The notes under the pieces were generated by a model. It was not told the DNA's origin, made no database searches, and saw only the letters and a list, made by a program, of their open reading frames with translations. Below are positions 51,817 through 63,220 of a stretch of DNA of 64,000 bases, one piece after another. Position numbers and translations under genes: made by a program. Position 1 is the stretch's first letter. Every line of letters begins with the position of its first letter. Source of the stretch: JACCZX01 sp963729165 (GTDB lineage: Bacteria > Pseudomonadota > Gammaproteobacteria > Burkholderiales > Burkholderiaceae_F); the NCBI GenBank assembly GCA_963729165.1, contig CAVSMM010000001.1:77809-141808 (forward strand), written 5' to 3'.

Positions 51817-52551
51817 TCAGCGCGGCACGCCGCGCACTTCGACCGATGCCTGCGCCAGCAGCGAGCCATCCACCGTTTCCAGCCGAACTTGATGACGGCC
51901 GGGCGCCGGCAGGCGAACGAGCGCCTCTCGGACACCGCACGGCGCGAGCGATCGATCTCCGAGTTTCAGACACACACGCGTTGCCTGCGGTGCGTCGGCT
52001 CGCACCAACATCGATTGACGTGTCGCTGGAATATCGGGATCCGGCGCAATCACCGTCCCGTCGGCGGGCGCAACGACGCGCGGTGCCGCTTCTGCCGTTG
52101 GCATGCTGATCGTTGTGATCCTCGTGCTCGACTCAGTTCCCGCGACGAACCACTCGCGGCGCGCCGGTTCCACTGCGGGTGCGAATACAACGTCACGCCG
52201 GACGACGCCGCGAGGCACATTGGGCGCACGACTCGGCTGATTGGCGTGCAGGTGATCGACCATCTCGCGCCAGATCGGCGCCGCGCCGGTGACACCCGAC
52301 ACGTCCCACATCGGAGCGCCAGAAAAATTGCCGACCCAGACGCCGACCGTGTACCGGTCCGTATAGCCGATCGCCCAGTTGTCGCGCATGCCCTTGCTGG
52401 TGCCCGTTTTAACTGCGGCCCACGAGCGCGTCGACAATGGACTGGCGAGCCCGAACGTCGACGCACGCGCGGCAGAATCGGCCAGGATGTCGGATACGAT
52501 GAAAGTCGCTTCGGCGGAAAGCACGCGCACCGCTTCGCCACCATCGCCCGC
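51817..52551 (-). CDS. pbpC: Penicillin-binding protein 1C, C-terminal part (frameshifted gene)
   Basis: This part holds the KTGTSKG motif of the transpeptidase (AAVKTGTSKGMRDNWAIGY in pieces), WVGNFSGAPM and the beta-sandwich biPBP_C domain that PBP1C proteins carry (VRADAPQATRVCLKLGDRS in part). It follows the N-terminal part after one extra base at 52552. The fused product of both parts is about 718 residues, as expected for PBP1C. Confidence 0.85.
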   Translation of the reverse strand, partial: AGDGGEAVRVLSAEATFIVSDILADSAARASTFGLASPLSTRSWAAVKTGTSKGMRDNWAIGYTDRYTVGVWVGNFSGAPMWDVSGVTGAAPIWREMVDHLHANQPSRAPNVPRGVVRRDVVFAPAVEPARREWFVAGTESSTRITTISMPTAEAAPRVVAPADGTVIAPDPDIPATRQSMLVRADAPQATRVCLKLGDRSLAPCGVREALVRLPAPGRHQVRLETVDGSLLAQASVEVRGVPR

Positions 52552-52552
52552 G

Positions 52553-53972
52553 CTTCGTATCGATCTGCAAGTGCGCAGGCGACCAGATTCCGCCATTGGC
52601 GAATGCGCGATAGGCGTTGGTCAGCGCGAGCAAGCTGGTATCGCCGCCGCCGAGTGCGAGGCCGTAGCCGTAGTACTCGCCATCGTGCTTGACGCTCGAC
52701 ATTCCGAACGCCTGCAGAGTTTGTCGGAAGCGCTCGAGGCCCACCAGCTGCAACGTTCGCACCGCAGGAACGTTCAGTGATGCAGCCAGCGCGGAGCGCA
52801 CCGACACCGCGCCTTTGAAGTCTCGCTCGTAATTTTGCGGAACGTACAAACCGCTTGGCGTGGTCAATGCGAGCGGCGCGTCATCGAGCAACGACGCGGC
52901 GGTCAACCAACGCTGCTCGATCGCAACGCCATACAGGAACGGCTTCAGCGTCGAACCCGGCTGTCTTAGCGCAGCGGCACCGTCGACCGCGGCCGCGCCC
53001 GACAAATCGCCACTGGAGCCGACGTACGCCAGCACGTCGCCGGTTGCGTTGTCGAGCACGATCACCGCGCCGTCCTCGACGTTGCGCTCGGAAAGCGATG
53101 CGAGCCGATTGCGCAGCGTCTCCGCCGCAAAGCGCTGCAGCGGCGCATCGAGCGTCGAGCGCACCGACGTGCCGGCGTGCGTCAACAATCGGCGCGCTAA
53201 ATGCGGCGCCTCATCCAGCCCACTCATCGCGAGCGGATAGGAAGGCAACGTCGACGCGGCCAACTCGGCGCGCGTGCACTCTTCGGCTCGATCCATCCTT
53301 TTCACTACTGCGCACGCGCGGCGCGCTACGACCGAGCGCGATGCCGACGGGCTGCGCACCAGCGCCGCAATCACCGCGCTTTCCGCTTCGTCGAATGCGT
53401 CGGGCGCGTGGCCGAAAAGACCGAGCGATGCGGCGCGGATGCCAACCAATTCGCCGCGCAGCGGCACCAGGTTCAAATACGCCTCGATGATTTGCTGCTT
53501 CGACCAACGATGCTCGAGCGCAACCGCATAACGGAATTGCGCGAGCTTCTCTTCGAACGAGCGACGGCCGAATCGATCGCCTTCGATCATCAACCCCGCG
53601 AGCTGCATCGTGATCGTGCTGGCGCCGCGCCCGCGGCCATTACCGAACTGATCAATGAAGGCAGAGAAACCGCTCGCCGGATCGAAACCGAAGTGCCACC
53701 AGAAGCGGTGATCTTCGGCAGCCACGACCGCGCGCACCAGCGACGGCGAGATCGAGTCGAGCGCGGTCCATTCGAGCTGGCGTCGTGTCATGTCGACACG
53801 CAAGCGCTGCAGCGGCTCGCCGTCGCGCGAGAGCAGCGTCGATTCTGAGCCTACCGTGGTTGCGCGAAGCTCGTCGAAGGTCGGTGTCGGCGTCAGCGCC
53901 GCAATCAGCGCCAACGAAAGCAACGACGCGCCGACGGTTGCGCCGACGGCAATCAAGCACTTTTCGCATCAT
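52553..53972 (-). CDS. pbpC: Penicillin-binding protein 1C, N-terminal part
   Basis: The part shows the glycosyltransferase (AAEDHRFWWHFGFDPASGF in part; GRGASTITMQLAGL) and the transpeptidase start (LRQPGSTLKPFLYG with SxxK; SLNVPAVRTL with SxN). The likely start is ATG 53972, which overlaps the macroglobulin stop (ATGA); its first six codons read MMRKVL and one extra base at about 53954 then shifts the frame into GATVGASLLSLALIAALT. A later TTG at 53956 is the alternative. PBP1C builds peptidoglycan in the periplasm. Confidence 0.85.
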
Positions 53973-56900
53973 GGCCGCACCTCGATCGAGGCGACCGGTA
54001 GCTCGGCGAACGACTCGGGCGCGTACATCGCTTCAACCCGGGTCGGCGGCATCGAGAACGCGCCGGCATTGTTGAGTCGCACGGTGTATTCGACTTTCAG
54101 CTTGCCCTTCGGCACGTAGCGGTAGTACGCACGAAAGCCGTCGAATGCGCGCTCTTCGTACGCCGGCCATGCCATGCCGTCGCGCCGCTCGTTCGAGGCG
54201 AGCTGCCGCGAATCGCCACCGAGGCCGCTGCCGAGCACCGCTGCACCCGCCGGAATCGGATCGCTGATGACGACCCACGTCATGTCTGCCTGCGCGTCGA
54301 CCTCCAGCGTGACGCGATAAACGTCACCGCGAGTCCACACGTTTGCGTTCTTCTGGTCGATCGGTGTCACGCTGCGTTTGACCTGGTAGCCGGCGAACAG
54401 CGGCTTGTCGAGCGGCAATGCGGCCCGCGACGTCACGAAGGCCCACGGCCGGCCGGAGCCCTCATGCAGCATCGTTAATGGTTCAACGCTTGCCGGCCAC
54501 GCAAACTGAGTTTCGACACCTGCGCCGATCGGCGTGCCTTTAGTCGGATCGTTGGTCACGCGCGACTGCGCCGTTTTCCAATCGAGTGGGTGCGGATCAT
54601 CACCGACGCTTATGACGCTTCGGCCAGTGACCGTCTCATTTTCGAAGCGCGACTGGAACCGGCGCAGTGCGAGCACACCCCATGCATTGGCGAGCGTCGT
54701 GTTCCACTTGCCGGCCTGCTGCCTCGACAGCGCGCCACGCGCCATGCGTGGCATCTCGTCTTTGAACGATGGATCGTCGCTCAGCAAAGCCAGCGCACGC
54801 ACCGCATTCCGGTCGGGCGAGACCATCAACCACCACAGATAATCTGATTTCTCGGTCGAGAACACCAGTGTGGTTCCGGAAAACGTCATGCGCGAGCGAA
54901 GAATCTGCTGCGCCTCCGCCAGACGCTCGTTGCGCTTCGGAACCGTCTGCAGTTTCTTTACAAGCGACATCCAGTCGAGCACTGCCGACGTCGGCCACAG
55001 ATTGGGTGCGATCTCGATCGAGTCGAGCATGCGCGGCTCGGCTTTGCCGTAGCGAGCAAGCGAATCAATCGCTGCAACTTTGCGAATCGCGAGGTCCGCG
55101 GTCGGCAACGCGGTGTAACGCACAACGCGCCCGGCAACGAAGTCTGTCAGACCGCGCAACATGCGCTCGCGCGCGGCTTCGGGGATCTCGTACCCCGCTT
55201 CGTGCGCAATCGTCAACAGATAAGCCGTCAGCGTGTCGTCGCCGTCGTTCCACGGGCTCGGGAAAAACTTCGCCAGGCCGTCGCGATCGAGCAGCGTAGG
55301 CAGGCTGTCCATCACGCGCTGCCAGCGCAACGGATCTTCGAGCGCAATCGCAACCGACGCCCGCTGCTCGAGGCATGTAAAGGGATAAGCAGCCATCCAT
55401 TGCTTGATTGTTTCGGCGCTGCCACCGAGCGAACGCGCCAGCTTGACCTCCAGGCCGCCGCGGCCGGCGATCGCGCCTTTCGGCAGCTCAACTGGAAAGC
55501 TCGCTGCCTTCGCTGGCTCAAGCTGCAGCAATGTTTGTTGATAGACCCGCACCGGGACTGCGACGCCTACGACCTGCGAAATCTTGACGGTGTCGGATGC
55601 CGACGCGTTCGATTCACGCGCGGTGATCTGCCATTGCAGCTGCTTGACACCGTATGGAACCTGCGCCGGCAACGAGATGGTTTGTGCGCCACCGGCTGCG
55701 AGAGACAGCGTGCTTGGCGGCAACTTGGTACCCGTTGCACCGTCACTGTTCATTGCGGCGTTAACGATGAGCTCGAGCGGACGATCGGCGCCGTTGCGAA
55801 CTGTCACCTGCGCATCGAAGCGATCGCCTTCGCGCACAAACGGCGGCAGTCCGGCGAATAGCATCACATCCTGCGTCGTGCGAATCGCGGCGCCGCCGGA
55901 GCCGAAGCGAGACTCGCCGGTGGTTGTGTTTGCAATCGCTTCGATGCGGAACGACGTCAGCGAATCGTTCAGCGGCACTTCAACGCGCGCGCGACCGTTC
56001 TCATCGAGCGTGACGCGCGGGTTCCACATCAGCAACGTATCGAACAGCTCGCGCGCATTTTCGCCACCACCGCCACCGCCCGCAGCCACGGCCTTCTTGC
56101 CGAAGTGCCGCTTGCCGATCACCTGCGATTGCGCGGTCGACGTTTCGACTTCGATCGGCCGCCGCTGCATCATTGCGCCAAGCAGATCCCACGAGCGATT
56201 CGATGCCAGTGCGAGCAATCCTTCGTCGACGGCCGCAACCGCGAGCTCTGCATTGGCCATCGGTTTGCCGCTCGGATCGGTGACTGTGATCAGCACTGCG
56301 GCACGATCGCGTACTTTGTAGACCGGCTTCTCGGGCTCGACCTTGACGCGCAGTTCGTACGCCTTCCAGCCAACCTTGACCTGCGTCATGCCGAGCCGGT
56401 ACGACGGCTTGGTCAGGTCAACGAGCGCCGTCGGCCGCGTGTCGCGCTCCACTGGCACTTCATCGACGATGCCGATGAACTTTGCGGCGCGATAGATCAT
56501 TCGCCGCAACCACGCGAAGCGGCCCGGCAATTCCGGCTCTACCCTCCCGCGCACCACGAGCGCGGATACGTACGCATTCGGCCCGTAGTGGCCGAGCATC
56601 GGCACTTCGATGTACGGTGACTTCGAATCGATCGTAACCACGCGCGACTCGAGCACACCTTCGCGCTCGACAGTGATCAGCGCGGTCGCCGTGCGATAGG
56701 GCATGCGCACTTCATAGCGCGCGGTTTCGCCGGGTTCGTACGAACGCTTGTCAGCGATCAGATCGATGCGGTCGCTTTGACCGGCTTCGAACCAGCTGTC
56801 ATCGGTGCCCGCGACGTACACATCGCGGGTAGCGATCGCCGCGTTGCCTTGCGCATCGTCGGTGCGCGCGACCAGGATCAGATCACCGCTCGCCGGCGCG

Positions 56901-57783
56901 GACCCCGAACACAAAACAAGACCACGCGCGTCGCTGGTGCCGCGGCATACCTGCTTCAATCGTTTGATCTCTACCGTCTGCTCATACGCGTAAAAGCCGC
57001 CAAGCAGTCGCTTGCGATACGCAAAGCGCGTGCGACTGTAGGCTTCGACACTCACGTCCTTGCCTGCTTGCGGCTTGCCGGCGTTATCAAGCACGACCGC
57101 TTTAAAGCGCAATGAGTCGCGCTTGAAAAAACTGCCGTCTGGTGCGAGGCCGACAACCAGCGCAGAGGGTGTCAGCAGCGTTTGCGTAAACGCAGTGAGA
57201 ATCTGGCCGTTTGGATCGGCGTATTCCATCTCGACTTCGAGCGCTCGCGTCTGCTGTCCCTTTGCGCTCTTCTCGTCCGCAGATGACAGCTTGTCGAAGA
57301 CGACGCGCGCACCGCCGTTGGCGTCGAGCGAGACATCCTGCACGCGGGCCGCACCACCGGTGGCTTCCGGCTCGTCCTGTGCCGACTCGTCATACGGCGC
57401 CTCCGCTTCGATACCGACCTTCGGCACTGCACCACCGAAACTGAACTCGTCGTAGTCCGAAAACGATTGCGCGCTTGGCACGATGCGGCTTCGGAACTTG
57501 ACCGGTGCGCCTGCAGCGGGGCCGCCCGACAGGTAACTCAACTGCGCATCGATCGAGACCTGGCTCGCATTGACGACCGACTTCGATGGCGGCTTCAACA
57601 CCGCCTTCATCAGCGGCACGCGAAATTGTTCGACGCGAAACGATCCGCTTTGCAAACGCAAACCGCGGCCGCGCTCGCGCGTTGGATCGAAGTCGACGAA
57701 CAGAACCGAGTACTCGCCAAGTTTTGCGTCTTTCGGAATGGTCCACGTGCTCAGCGCAGTGCCGTTGCTCCACGTGACCGGCA
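53969..57783 (-). CDS. yfhM: Alpha-2-macroglobulin family protein, C-terminal part (frameshifted gene)
   Basis: The fragment is about 1270 residues and carries the A2M core: bait-region-like segment, the thioester motif PFTCLEQRASV (Cys-x-x-Gln as CLEQ near 55373), the alpha-helical complement-like ring (WNDGDDTLTAYLLTIAHEAG in part; DLAIRKVAAIDSLARYGKA in part) and the C-terminal receptor-like domain. It follows the N-terminal part after one extra base at 57783-57784. It should trap proteases in the periplasm. It is followed by PBP1C, the usual partner gene of this family, with a four-base overlap. Confidence 0.88.
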
Positions 57784-59864
57784 AGCTCGAAACGCTGTCC
57801 GCTGCCCGAATGAACGAGCTGCAACTGGCGCGGCAGGTTGCGTGTCTCAACGGCTGCGAATCCGGTTCCGACTCTGCGTCGAATCACATGCTTCATCGAC
57901 ACTGTTTCACCGGCGCGGAACAGCGCGCGGTCAAACACCGTGTGTGCGATCACCGGCTCGGCGCCTGAACCGCCGGCAAGGTTGAACTGCCACGGCCTAA
58001 TGCCTTCGTTCCAACTGGTCAGCATCAACGACATGTCGCCGTCGATGCGCGCGCTGACCAGATACGCGTTCGGCGCATGCGGACAGTCCTGCCAGCGTTG
58101 TTGCCGCGGCAACTCGCGCTCGACGCGTGCGATGCCGTTCGCATCGGTCGCACCGTCCCACCAGCGCTTGCCCAGACAATCGGTAACTCGCACCTGCGCG
58201 CCTGCGACGGGCTTGCCGTCATCGAGCCGCGTCACCCATGCGAGCGACGATTCGCGGCCGTGCTTGAAGTGCACCGCCAAGTTCGTGACGAGCGCGCCTC
58301 CCGACACGTAGTACGGCTTGTCTTCGGCGTGCAGCGCCTGTCCGAGACGCGCGCTTGCGATCTCGATCGCGTACAGCCCAGGCTGCGGCAACGGAATTCC
58401 GATGACTTGCATCGCCATCTTTGGCTCGGCGCGCGGAATGTCGATGGGCTGCGCCGCCGCACGCTCGGCTTCGGACAGCATCGGCACTGAGCCCGGCTTC
58501 AGGTATTCGCCATTCCTGCGACGGATATCTTCCGACGGTTCTCGCAGCAAGCGACGCATCCACTGTGCGAGCGCCGCGTCGTCATCGGTATCTATGCGCT
58601 TGACGCGGCCTTTGGCTGCGACGCGAGGTGCCTTGGCGATATCGAGCGCGTACGCATCGAGCATCGGCTCGACGTTGCGCACCGTCACCGGCAACGCCGG
58701 CTGTGCGTTTAATTCAAGAATGCCGAAACGCGACGGAAATTTAACCAGCGGCGGATCGTCGTCGATGCGCACCTTCATCGGAAACGCCGCAGCATTGGCG
58801 AGCGTGCGGCCGGCATCGTCCTTCAAATCGCCGGGCACTACGAGTGTCGCTTCGCTGCGCTCCGCGAACGGGCCTTTGAACTCGACCGAGTCGACGGTGG
58901 CGACGTTGGGATCGATCGTCGGGCGATGGACCTGGCCGTCGGCCGCACGCAATTCGATCTTCGATGCGACGCCGCGCGCCACCGGCGCGGTGAACTCGAG
59001 CTGCGCCGGCAACACGGGAATGCAGCCGGCATTCGCATTGACACGCTGGCACGTGAAGCGCGCCGAAAACTGTGGCCGTACTTGATACGGAAGCGTTTGC
59101 ACTTCGGTCGTTGCAATTCCGTTGCTGGTCTTGATGCCCGCGCCCCACACGAGCCGCACGTGCGCGCCCGCCGGCAACGGCCGTCCGCAGCTGCCCACAA
59201 GGATCGGCGCGTCGACCAGACGGACATCCTTGACGCTGGCGAGGCCACGATTACCGCGCTTGGTGATTACTTCGAACAGGACACGCGCGCGATTTTTTTG
59301 CTCGGCCAAGATGCGCTCTCGCTCCTTGCCCTCCAGGATGTTCAACGGCAAGCGCTCGCCGATACCGTCGACCGCGCAATACGCATTCGCACGCACACTC
59401 GCCAGGTCCGCATGCGCATCGAGCGCGAGCATGAATACCTGCGCCTCATCGATCCGCTCTTCGCCTTCATCGGGCCACGCGCCGCGGATCGACGGACCGC
59501 CGGTCGAAAACCGGAACGTTTGTTGAGCAACCTCGGCACCGGCAAACGTCTTCAGTCCCGGCTTGGTCTTGAAGCTGCATTCGATGCCCGCCGGAAGATC
59601 CTGTTCGAAGTCGTACAGCCAGTTGCGCGCGTCGGCCCATCGTCCGCGGCCCGTTGCACCAGGCGCTGCGCATGCGATGTCAAATGGTGCCTCGCTGCGC
59701 GGATCACCGAAGCTCACCATCGGCTGCGAGAATCTGGCGACCACCTGCCGCACGTCCTTGACCTGCCCCTGCGGACTGAACGACTCGACTTTCGCTGCAT
59801 CCTGCGCGGCAACGGCCGCAACCAGCGACAGCGTTAAGGCAAGGACAAGTGATCGAATTCGCAT
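57784..59864 (-). CDS. yfhM: Alpha-2-macroglobulin family protein, N-terminal part
   Basis: ATG 59864 follows GGAGACCTGCCT and gives a signal peptide (SLVLALTLSLVAAVAAQ). No lipobox is seen, unlike YfhM of E. coli, so the protein may be soluble in the periplasm. The remaining 670 residues are macroglobulin-type beta domains (QVVARFSQPMVSFG, FDIACAAPG, ARVLFEVITKRGNRGLASVK in part, LPRQLQLVHSGSGQRFEL at the shift). Joined to the C-terminal part, the protein would have about 1964 residues, a normal length for long bacterial A2Ms. Confidence 0.88.
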
Positions 59865-59957
59865 AGGCAGGTCTCCGCAGTGACGCCATTGTGCAGAGTG
59901 GAATGAAACATGTATGAAGCGCACGTGAACGCACTGCGCCGAGAGCACAATTAAGAG

Positions 59958-61349
59958 ATGGCACTGAAGGAAGCGAAGCCGGCTCAAGATGCACCCGCGG
60001 TGCTTGATTTGATCGGCAACACGCCGATGATTCAGGTGACGCGGCTCGATACCGGGCCGTGCACGTTGTTCCTGAAGCTTGAATCGCAGAACCCCGGCGG
60101 CTCGATCAAGGATCGCATCGGCCGCTCGATGATCGAAGGCGCCGAGCGGCGCGGCGACTTAAAACCCGGCGGCACCGTGGTTGAAGCGACCGCGGGCAAT
60201 ACAGGGCTAGGCCTCGCGCTGGTCGCGCGCGCGAAGGGCTATCGCGTCGTACTGGTCGTGCCCGACAAGATGTCAAGCGAAAAAGTGCTTCACCTGAAGG
60301 CACTGGGCGCGGAAGTGAATCTGACGCGATCGGACGTTGGCAAAGGTCACCCCGAGTACTACCAGGACGCCGCTGCCCGTTTGGCGGCAGAAATTCCCGG
60401 TGCGTTTTTCGCGAATCAATTCGGCAACGCCGACAATCCGGAGGCGCACGAACGGACCACCGGGCCTGAAATCTGGCAGCAATGTGAACACCAGCTTGAT
60501 GCGATCGTCGTTGGCGTCGGTTCTGCGGGAACGATCACCGGGCTGACGCGATACTTCCGCAAAGTCGCTCCGGCAGTCGAGTTCGTTCTCGCGGATCCGG
60601 CCGGTTCGATTCTCGCGGAGTACGTGAAGAGCGGAACGATCGGCGTTGCGGGATCCTGGGCGGTCGAAGGCATCGGCGAAGACTTCATTCCGCCGATCGC
60701 GGACCTGAGCGGCGTCAAACATGCGTACTCGATCAGCGACGAAGAAAGCTTTGCAACCGCACGCGAGCTGCTGCGCGCCGAAGGAATTTCGGGCGGATCA
60801 TCGACCGGCACGCTGCTGGCAGCAGCACTGCGATTCTGTCGCGAACAAAAAACAGCGAAGAGAGTCGTCAGCTTCGTTTGCGATACGGGTACCCGCTATC
60901 TGTCGAAGGTCTACAACGATCAGTGGATGATCGACCAGGGCCTGCTGAAGCGACGGCGCCTCGGCGATCTGCGCGATCTGATCGCGCGCCGTTTCGATGA
61001 AGGCGCGGTGGTTGCCGTGGGTCCGGACGACACGCTGATGACTGCGTTTCAACGGATGCGACTGGCCGAAGTGTCTCAATTACCCGTGCTGGACCAAAAG
61101 CGCCTGCTCGGAGTGATCGACGAATCCGATTTGCTTCTGACAGTGCACGACGATGCAGCTCGCTTTCACTCGCCCGTCAGCGGCGCGATGACGACGAAGC
61201 TTGATACCGTGCGGCCCGATGCAAGCCTCGATACGTTGCGAGCCATCCTCGATCGTGGCCTGGTCGCAATCATTGCCGATGACAAGCAGTTCTACGGACT
61301 CGTTACGCGCTTCGATCTATTGAATCATCTGCGCAAGAAGCTGACATGA
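59958..61349 (+). CDS. Cystathionine beta-synthase with CBS-domain pair
   Basis: The 463-residue product is a beta-family PLP enzyme (residues 1-325) with a C-terminal CBS pair (about 335-460). The PLP Lys is K51 (NPGGSIKDRI); the substrate loops show EATAGNTGLGLALVARAKGY in part and SGGSSTGTLLA. The enzyme condenses serine and homocysteine to cystathionine. The two CBS domains (VGPDDTLMTAFQRM, DASLDTLRAILDRG) may bind SAM or AMP, as in human CBS or its bacterial relatives. No heme-binding N-terminus is seen. The gene is eight bases from the next, which suggests an operon. Confidence 0.93.
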   Translation: MALKEAKPAQDAPAVLDLIGNTPMIQVTRLDTGPCTLFLKLESQNPGGSIKDRIGRSMIEGAERRGDLKPGGTVVEATAGNTGLGLALVARAKGYRVVLVVPDKMSSEKVLHLKALGAEVNLTRSDVGKGHPEYYQDAAARLAAEIPGAFFANQFGNADNPEAHERTTGPEIWQQCEHQLDAIVVGVGSAGTITGLTRYFRKVAPAVEFVLADPAGSILAEYVKSGTIGVAGSWAVEGIGEDFIPPIADLSGVKHAYSISDEESFATARELLRAEGISGGSSTGTLLAAALRFCREQKTAKRVVSFVCDTGTRYLSKVYNDQWMIDQGLLKRRRLGDLRDLIARRFDEGAVVAVGPDDTLMTAFQRMRLAEVSQLPVLDQKRLLGVIDESDLLLTVHDDAARFHSPVSGAMTTKLDTVRPDASLDTLRAILDRGLVAIIADDKQFYGLVTRFDLLNHLRKKLT

Positions 61350-61356
61350 GCGACAA

Positions 61357-62535
61357 GTGAACAAACTGGCCGACAAGCAAGACTTCGCGACCCGCGTAAT
61401 TCACGCCGGTCAGTCACCCGACCCGTCGACCGGCGCGATCATGCCGCCTATTTACGCGACATCGACCTTCGTGCAGCAGAGCCCCGGCGTACACAAGGGA
61501 CTCGATTACGGACGCTCGCATAACCCGACCCGCTGGGCGCTCGAGCGCTGTGTGGCGGATCTGGAAAGCGGCGCGCAAGCGTATGCGTTCGCGTCTGGGA
61601 TGGCGGCGATTGCAACGGTGCTCGAATGTCTCGACGCGGGCGCACATGTCGTTGCCGGCGATGATCTGTACGGCGGCACATTTCGATTGTTCGAGCGGGT
61701 GCGCAAACGCAGTGCGGGACATGCGTTCACGTTTGTCGATATGTCGAATATCGAGCAGTTGACCGCTGCCTTGCGGCCCGACACAAAAATGGTGTGGGTC
61801 GAAACGCCTAGCAACCCGCTGCTGAAGCTGGCCGACCTCGCTGCGATCGCAAAGCTTTGCCGTGCGCGCAACATCATCGCGGTCGCCGACAACACGTTTG
61901 CGAGTCCTTGGGTACAGCGCCCGCTGGAAGTCGGATTCGATGTCGTCGTACATTCAACGACGAAGTACCTGAACGGGCATTCCGACGTGATCGGCGGAGT
62001 TGCGGTCGTCGCGGCTGATGCGCGGCTGGCGCCGATGCGCGAGCAACTCGGCTTTCTGCAGAACGCAGTCGGTGCGATTGCCGGACCGTTCGATAGTTTT
62101 CTGACGCTGCGCGGAATCAAGACGCTCGCATTGCGCATGCAGCGTCATTGCGAAAACGCGCTGGCGTTGGCACAGTGGCTCGAAGCCCAACCGAAGGTCA
62201 AGCAGGTGCGCTATCCGGGTCTTGCCTCGCATCCGCATCACGCGCTGGCGCGCAAGCAGATGCACGGCTACGGCGGAATGATCTCGATCGATCTCGCGGC
62301 CGATCTCGCGGGAACACGCCGCTTTCTCGAAAATTGCGAAGTCTTTGCACTCGCCGAAAGCCTCGGCGGTGTCGAAAGCTTGATCGAGCACCCTGCGATC
62401 ATGACGCACGCGACGATCCCTTCCGCGCAGCGCACGCAACTTGGGATCGGCGATGCGCTGGTGAGGCTATCCGTCGGAGTGGAAAACGTCGACGATCTGC
62501 AACGCGACCTCGCCCGTGCGCTGAAAGCTATCTAG
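61357..62535 (+). CDS. Cystathionine gamma-synthase/lyase (PLP)
   Basis: The 392-residue protein is a Cys/Met metabolism PLP enzyme: FATRVIHAGQSPDPSTGA, the PLP stretch VVHSTTKYLNGHSDVIGG with Lys, NPTRWALERCVADLESG, DNTFASPWVQRPLE and GVESLIEHPAIMTHATIP in part. With cystathionine beta-synthase upstream the lyase reaction (cystathionine to cysteine) is more likely than the synthase one. The start is GTG at 61357, eight bases after the previous stop. Confidence 0.92.
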   Translation: MNKLADKQDFATRVIHAGQSPDPSTGAIMPPIYATSTFVQQSPGVHKGLDYGRSHNPTRWALERCVADLESGAQAYAFASGMAAIATVLECLDAGAHVVAGDDLYGGTFRLFERVRKRSAGHAFTFVDMSNIEQLTAALRPDTKMVWVETPSNPLLKLADLAAIAKLCRARNIIAVADNTFASPWVQRPLEVGFDVVVHSTTKYLNGHSDVIGGVAVVAADARLAPMREQLGFLQNAVGAIAGPFDSFLTLRGIKTLALRMQRHCENALALAQWLEAQPKVKQVRYPGLASHPHHALARKQMHGYGGMISIDLAADLAGTRRFLENCEVFALAESLGGVESLIEHPAIMTHATIPSAQRTQLGIGDALVRLSVGVENVDDLQRDLARALKAI

Positions 62536-62544
62536 ATAGACAGG

Positions 62545-63036
62545 TTAATCCTGAATCCACGGCAAGCCGTGCGATCGCCAGCCATCGATGAATCCGCGCT
62601 GCTGCGAGTGATTGCGCTGCCCCTCGAAGCCCTCCAAGACGTTGAAGACGCTTAGGTAGCCAGCATCACGCGCCACCCGCGCGGCATGGTGTGAACGCAC
62701 GCCGCTGCGACATAGCAACAAAACGGTTTCTTCCGGCCGCGCCACCTTCTGCAGGTCATGCAGGAAGCGCTCGACTTGCTCCGGGTCGGAGCCGTGCCAC
62801 TCGGCTTGCAAGGCGCCCGGGACACAACCCACGTACCGGACTTCGGGCGCCGTGCGCACATCGACCAATCGAGCGCGGCCCTCTTTGTATAGACGCCACG
62901 CTTCCGGCGGCGTCACTGCGCCTGCGTATGCGCGTTCAGTGGCCTCCACGCGGGTGCGGGCAATGTCGAGAATGCGCGCGGCTTCGGCTTCCGCCTGGCT
63001 CGTTGCGCGCTCCGGTGCGTCAATCAGTTCGTTCAT
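62545..63036 (-). CDS. Rhodanese-like sulfurtransferase
   Basis: A 163-residue protein with a helical N-terminal extension (residues 1-40, RATSQAEAEAARILDIARTR), then a rhodanese domain: VTPPEAWRLYKEGRARLVDVRTAPEVRYVG in pieces, and the active-site loop VLLLCRSGVRSHHAARV with Cys. The loop CRSGVRS is a normal six-residue sulfurtransferase loop. It is encoded convergently to the cystathionine genes and next to a sulfite reductase gene, so sulfur metabolism is the natural context. It likely acts in the cytosol. Confidence 0.9.
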   Translation of the reverse strand: MNELIDAPERATSQAEAEAARILDIARTRVEATERAYAGAVTPPEAWRLYKEGRARLVDVRTAPEVRYVGCVPGALQAEWHGSDPEQVERFLHDLQKVARPEETVLLLCRSGVRSHHAARVARDAGYLSVFNVLEGFEGQRNHSQQRGFIDGWRSHGLPWIQD

Positions 63037-63220
63037 AAGTTGATGGCGTGAGACATCGCATTATTTGGCGCTGACCTCGGGCGCCAACGACCAAATCGGT
63101 CAAAGCAAGGCTCTGGGAGGAATAAGGCTTATCGCGCGGCGGGATAAGCAAAGCTGGCTTTTATCGGTTGCGACCGGTCGAGACGGCTAAATTTCAACAC
63201 CGTCCCTCGAAGCCTTCCGG
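63037..63220 (+). promoter_or_regulatory. Intergenic region upstream of the sulfite reductase gene
   Basis: The region carries GCTTATC (63127-63133) and its mirror GATAAGC (63143-63149), separated by nine bases, about 75-95 bases before the reductase ATG. The perfect 7-bp dyad could be an operator for a regulator such as a LysR-type protein. A GGAGG at 63117-63121 is not followed by a usable start. The upstream divergent rhodanese gene shares the region. Confidence 0.35.

Noticed and set aside
58926..59837. Plus-strand frame of 303 codons
   Set aside because: It lies inside the macroglobulin gene on the opposite strand, with Arg-rich shadow composition.
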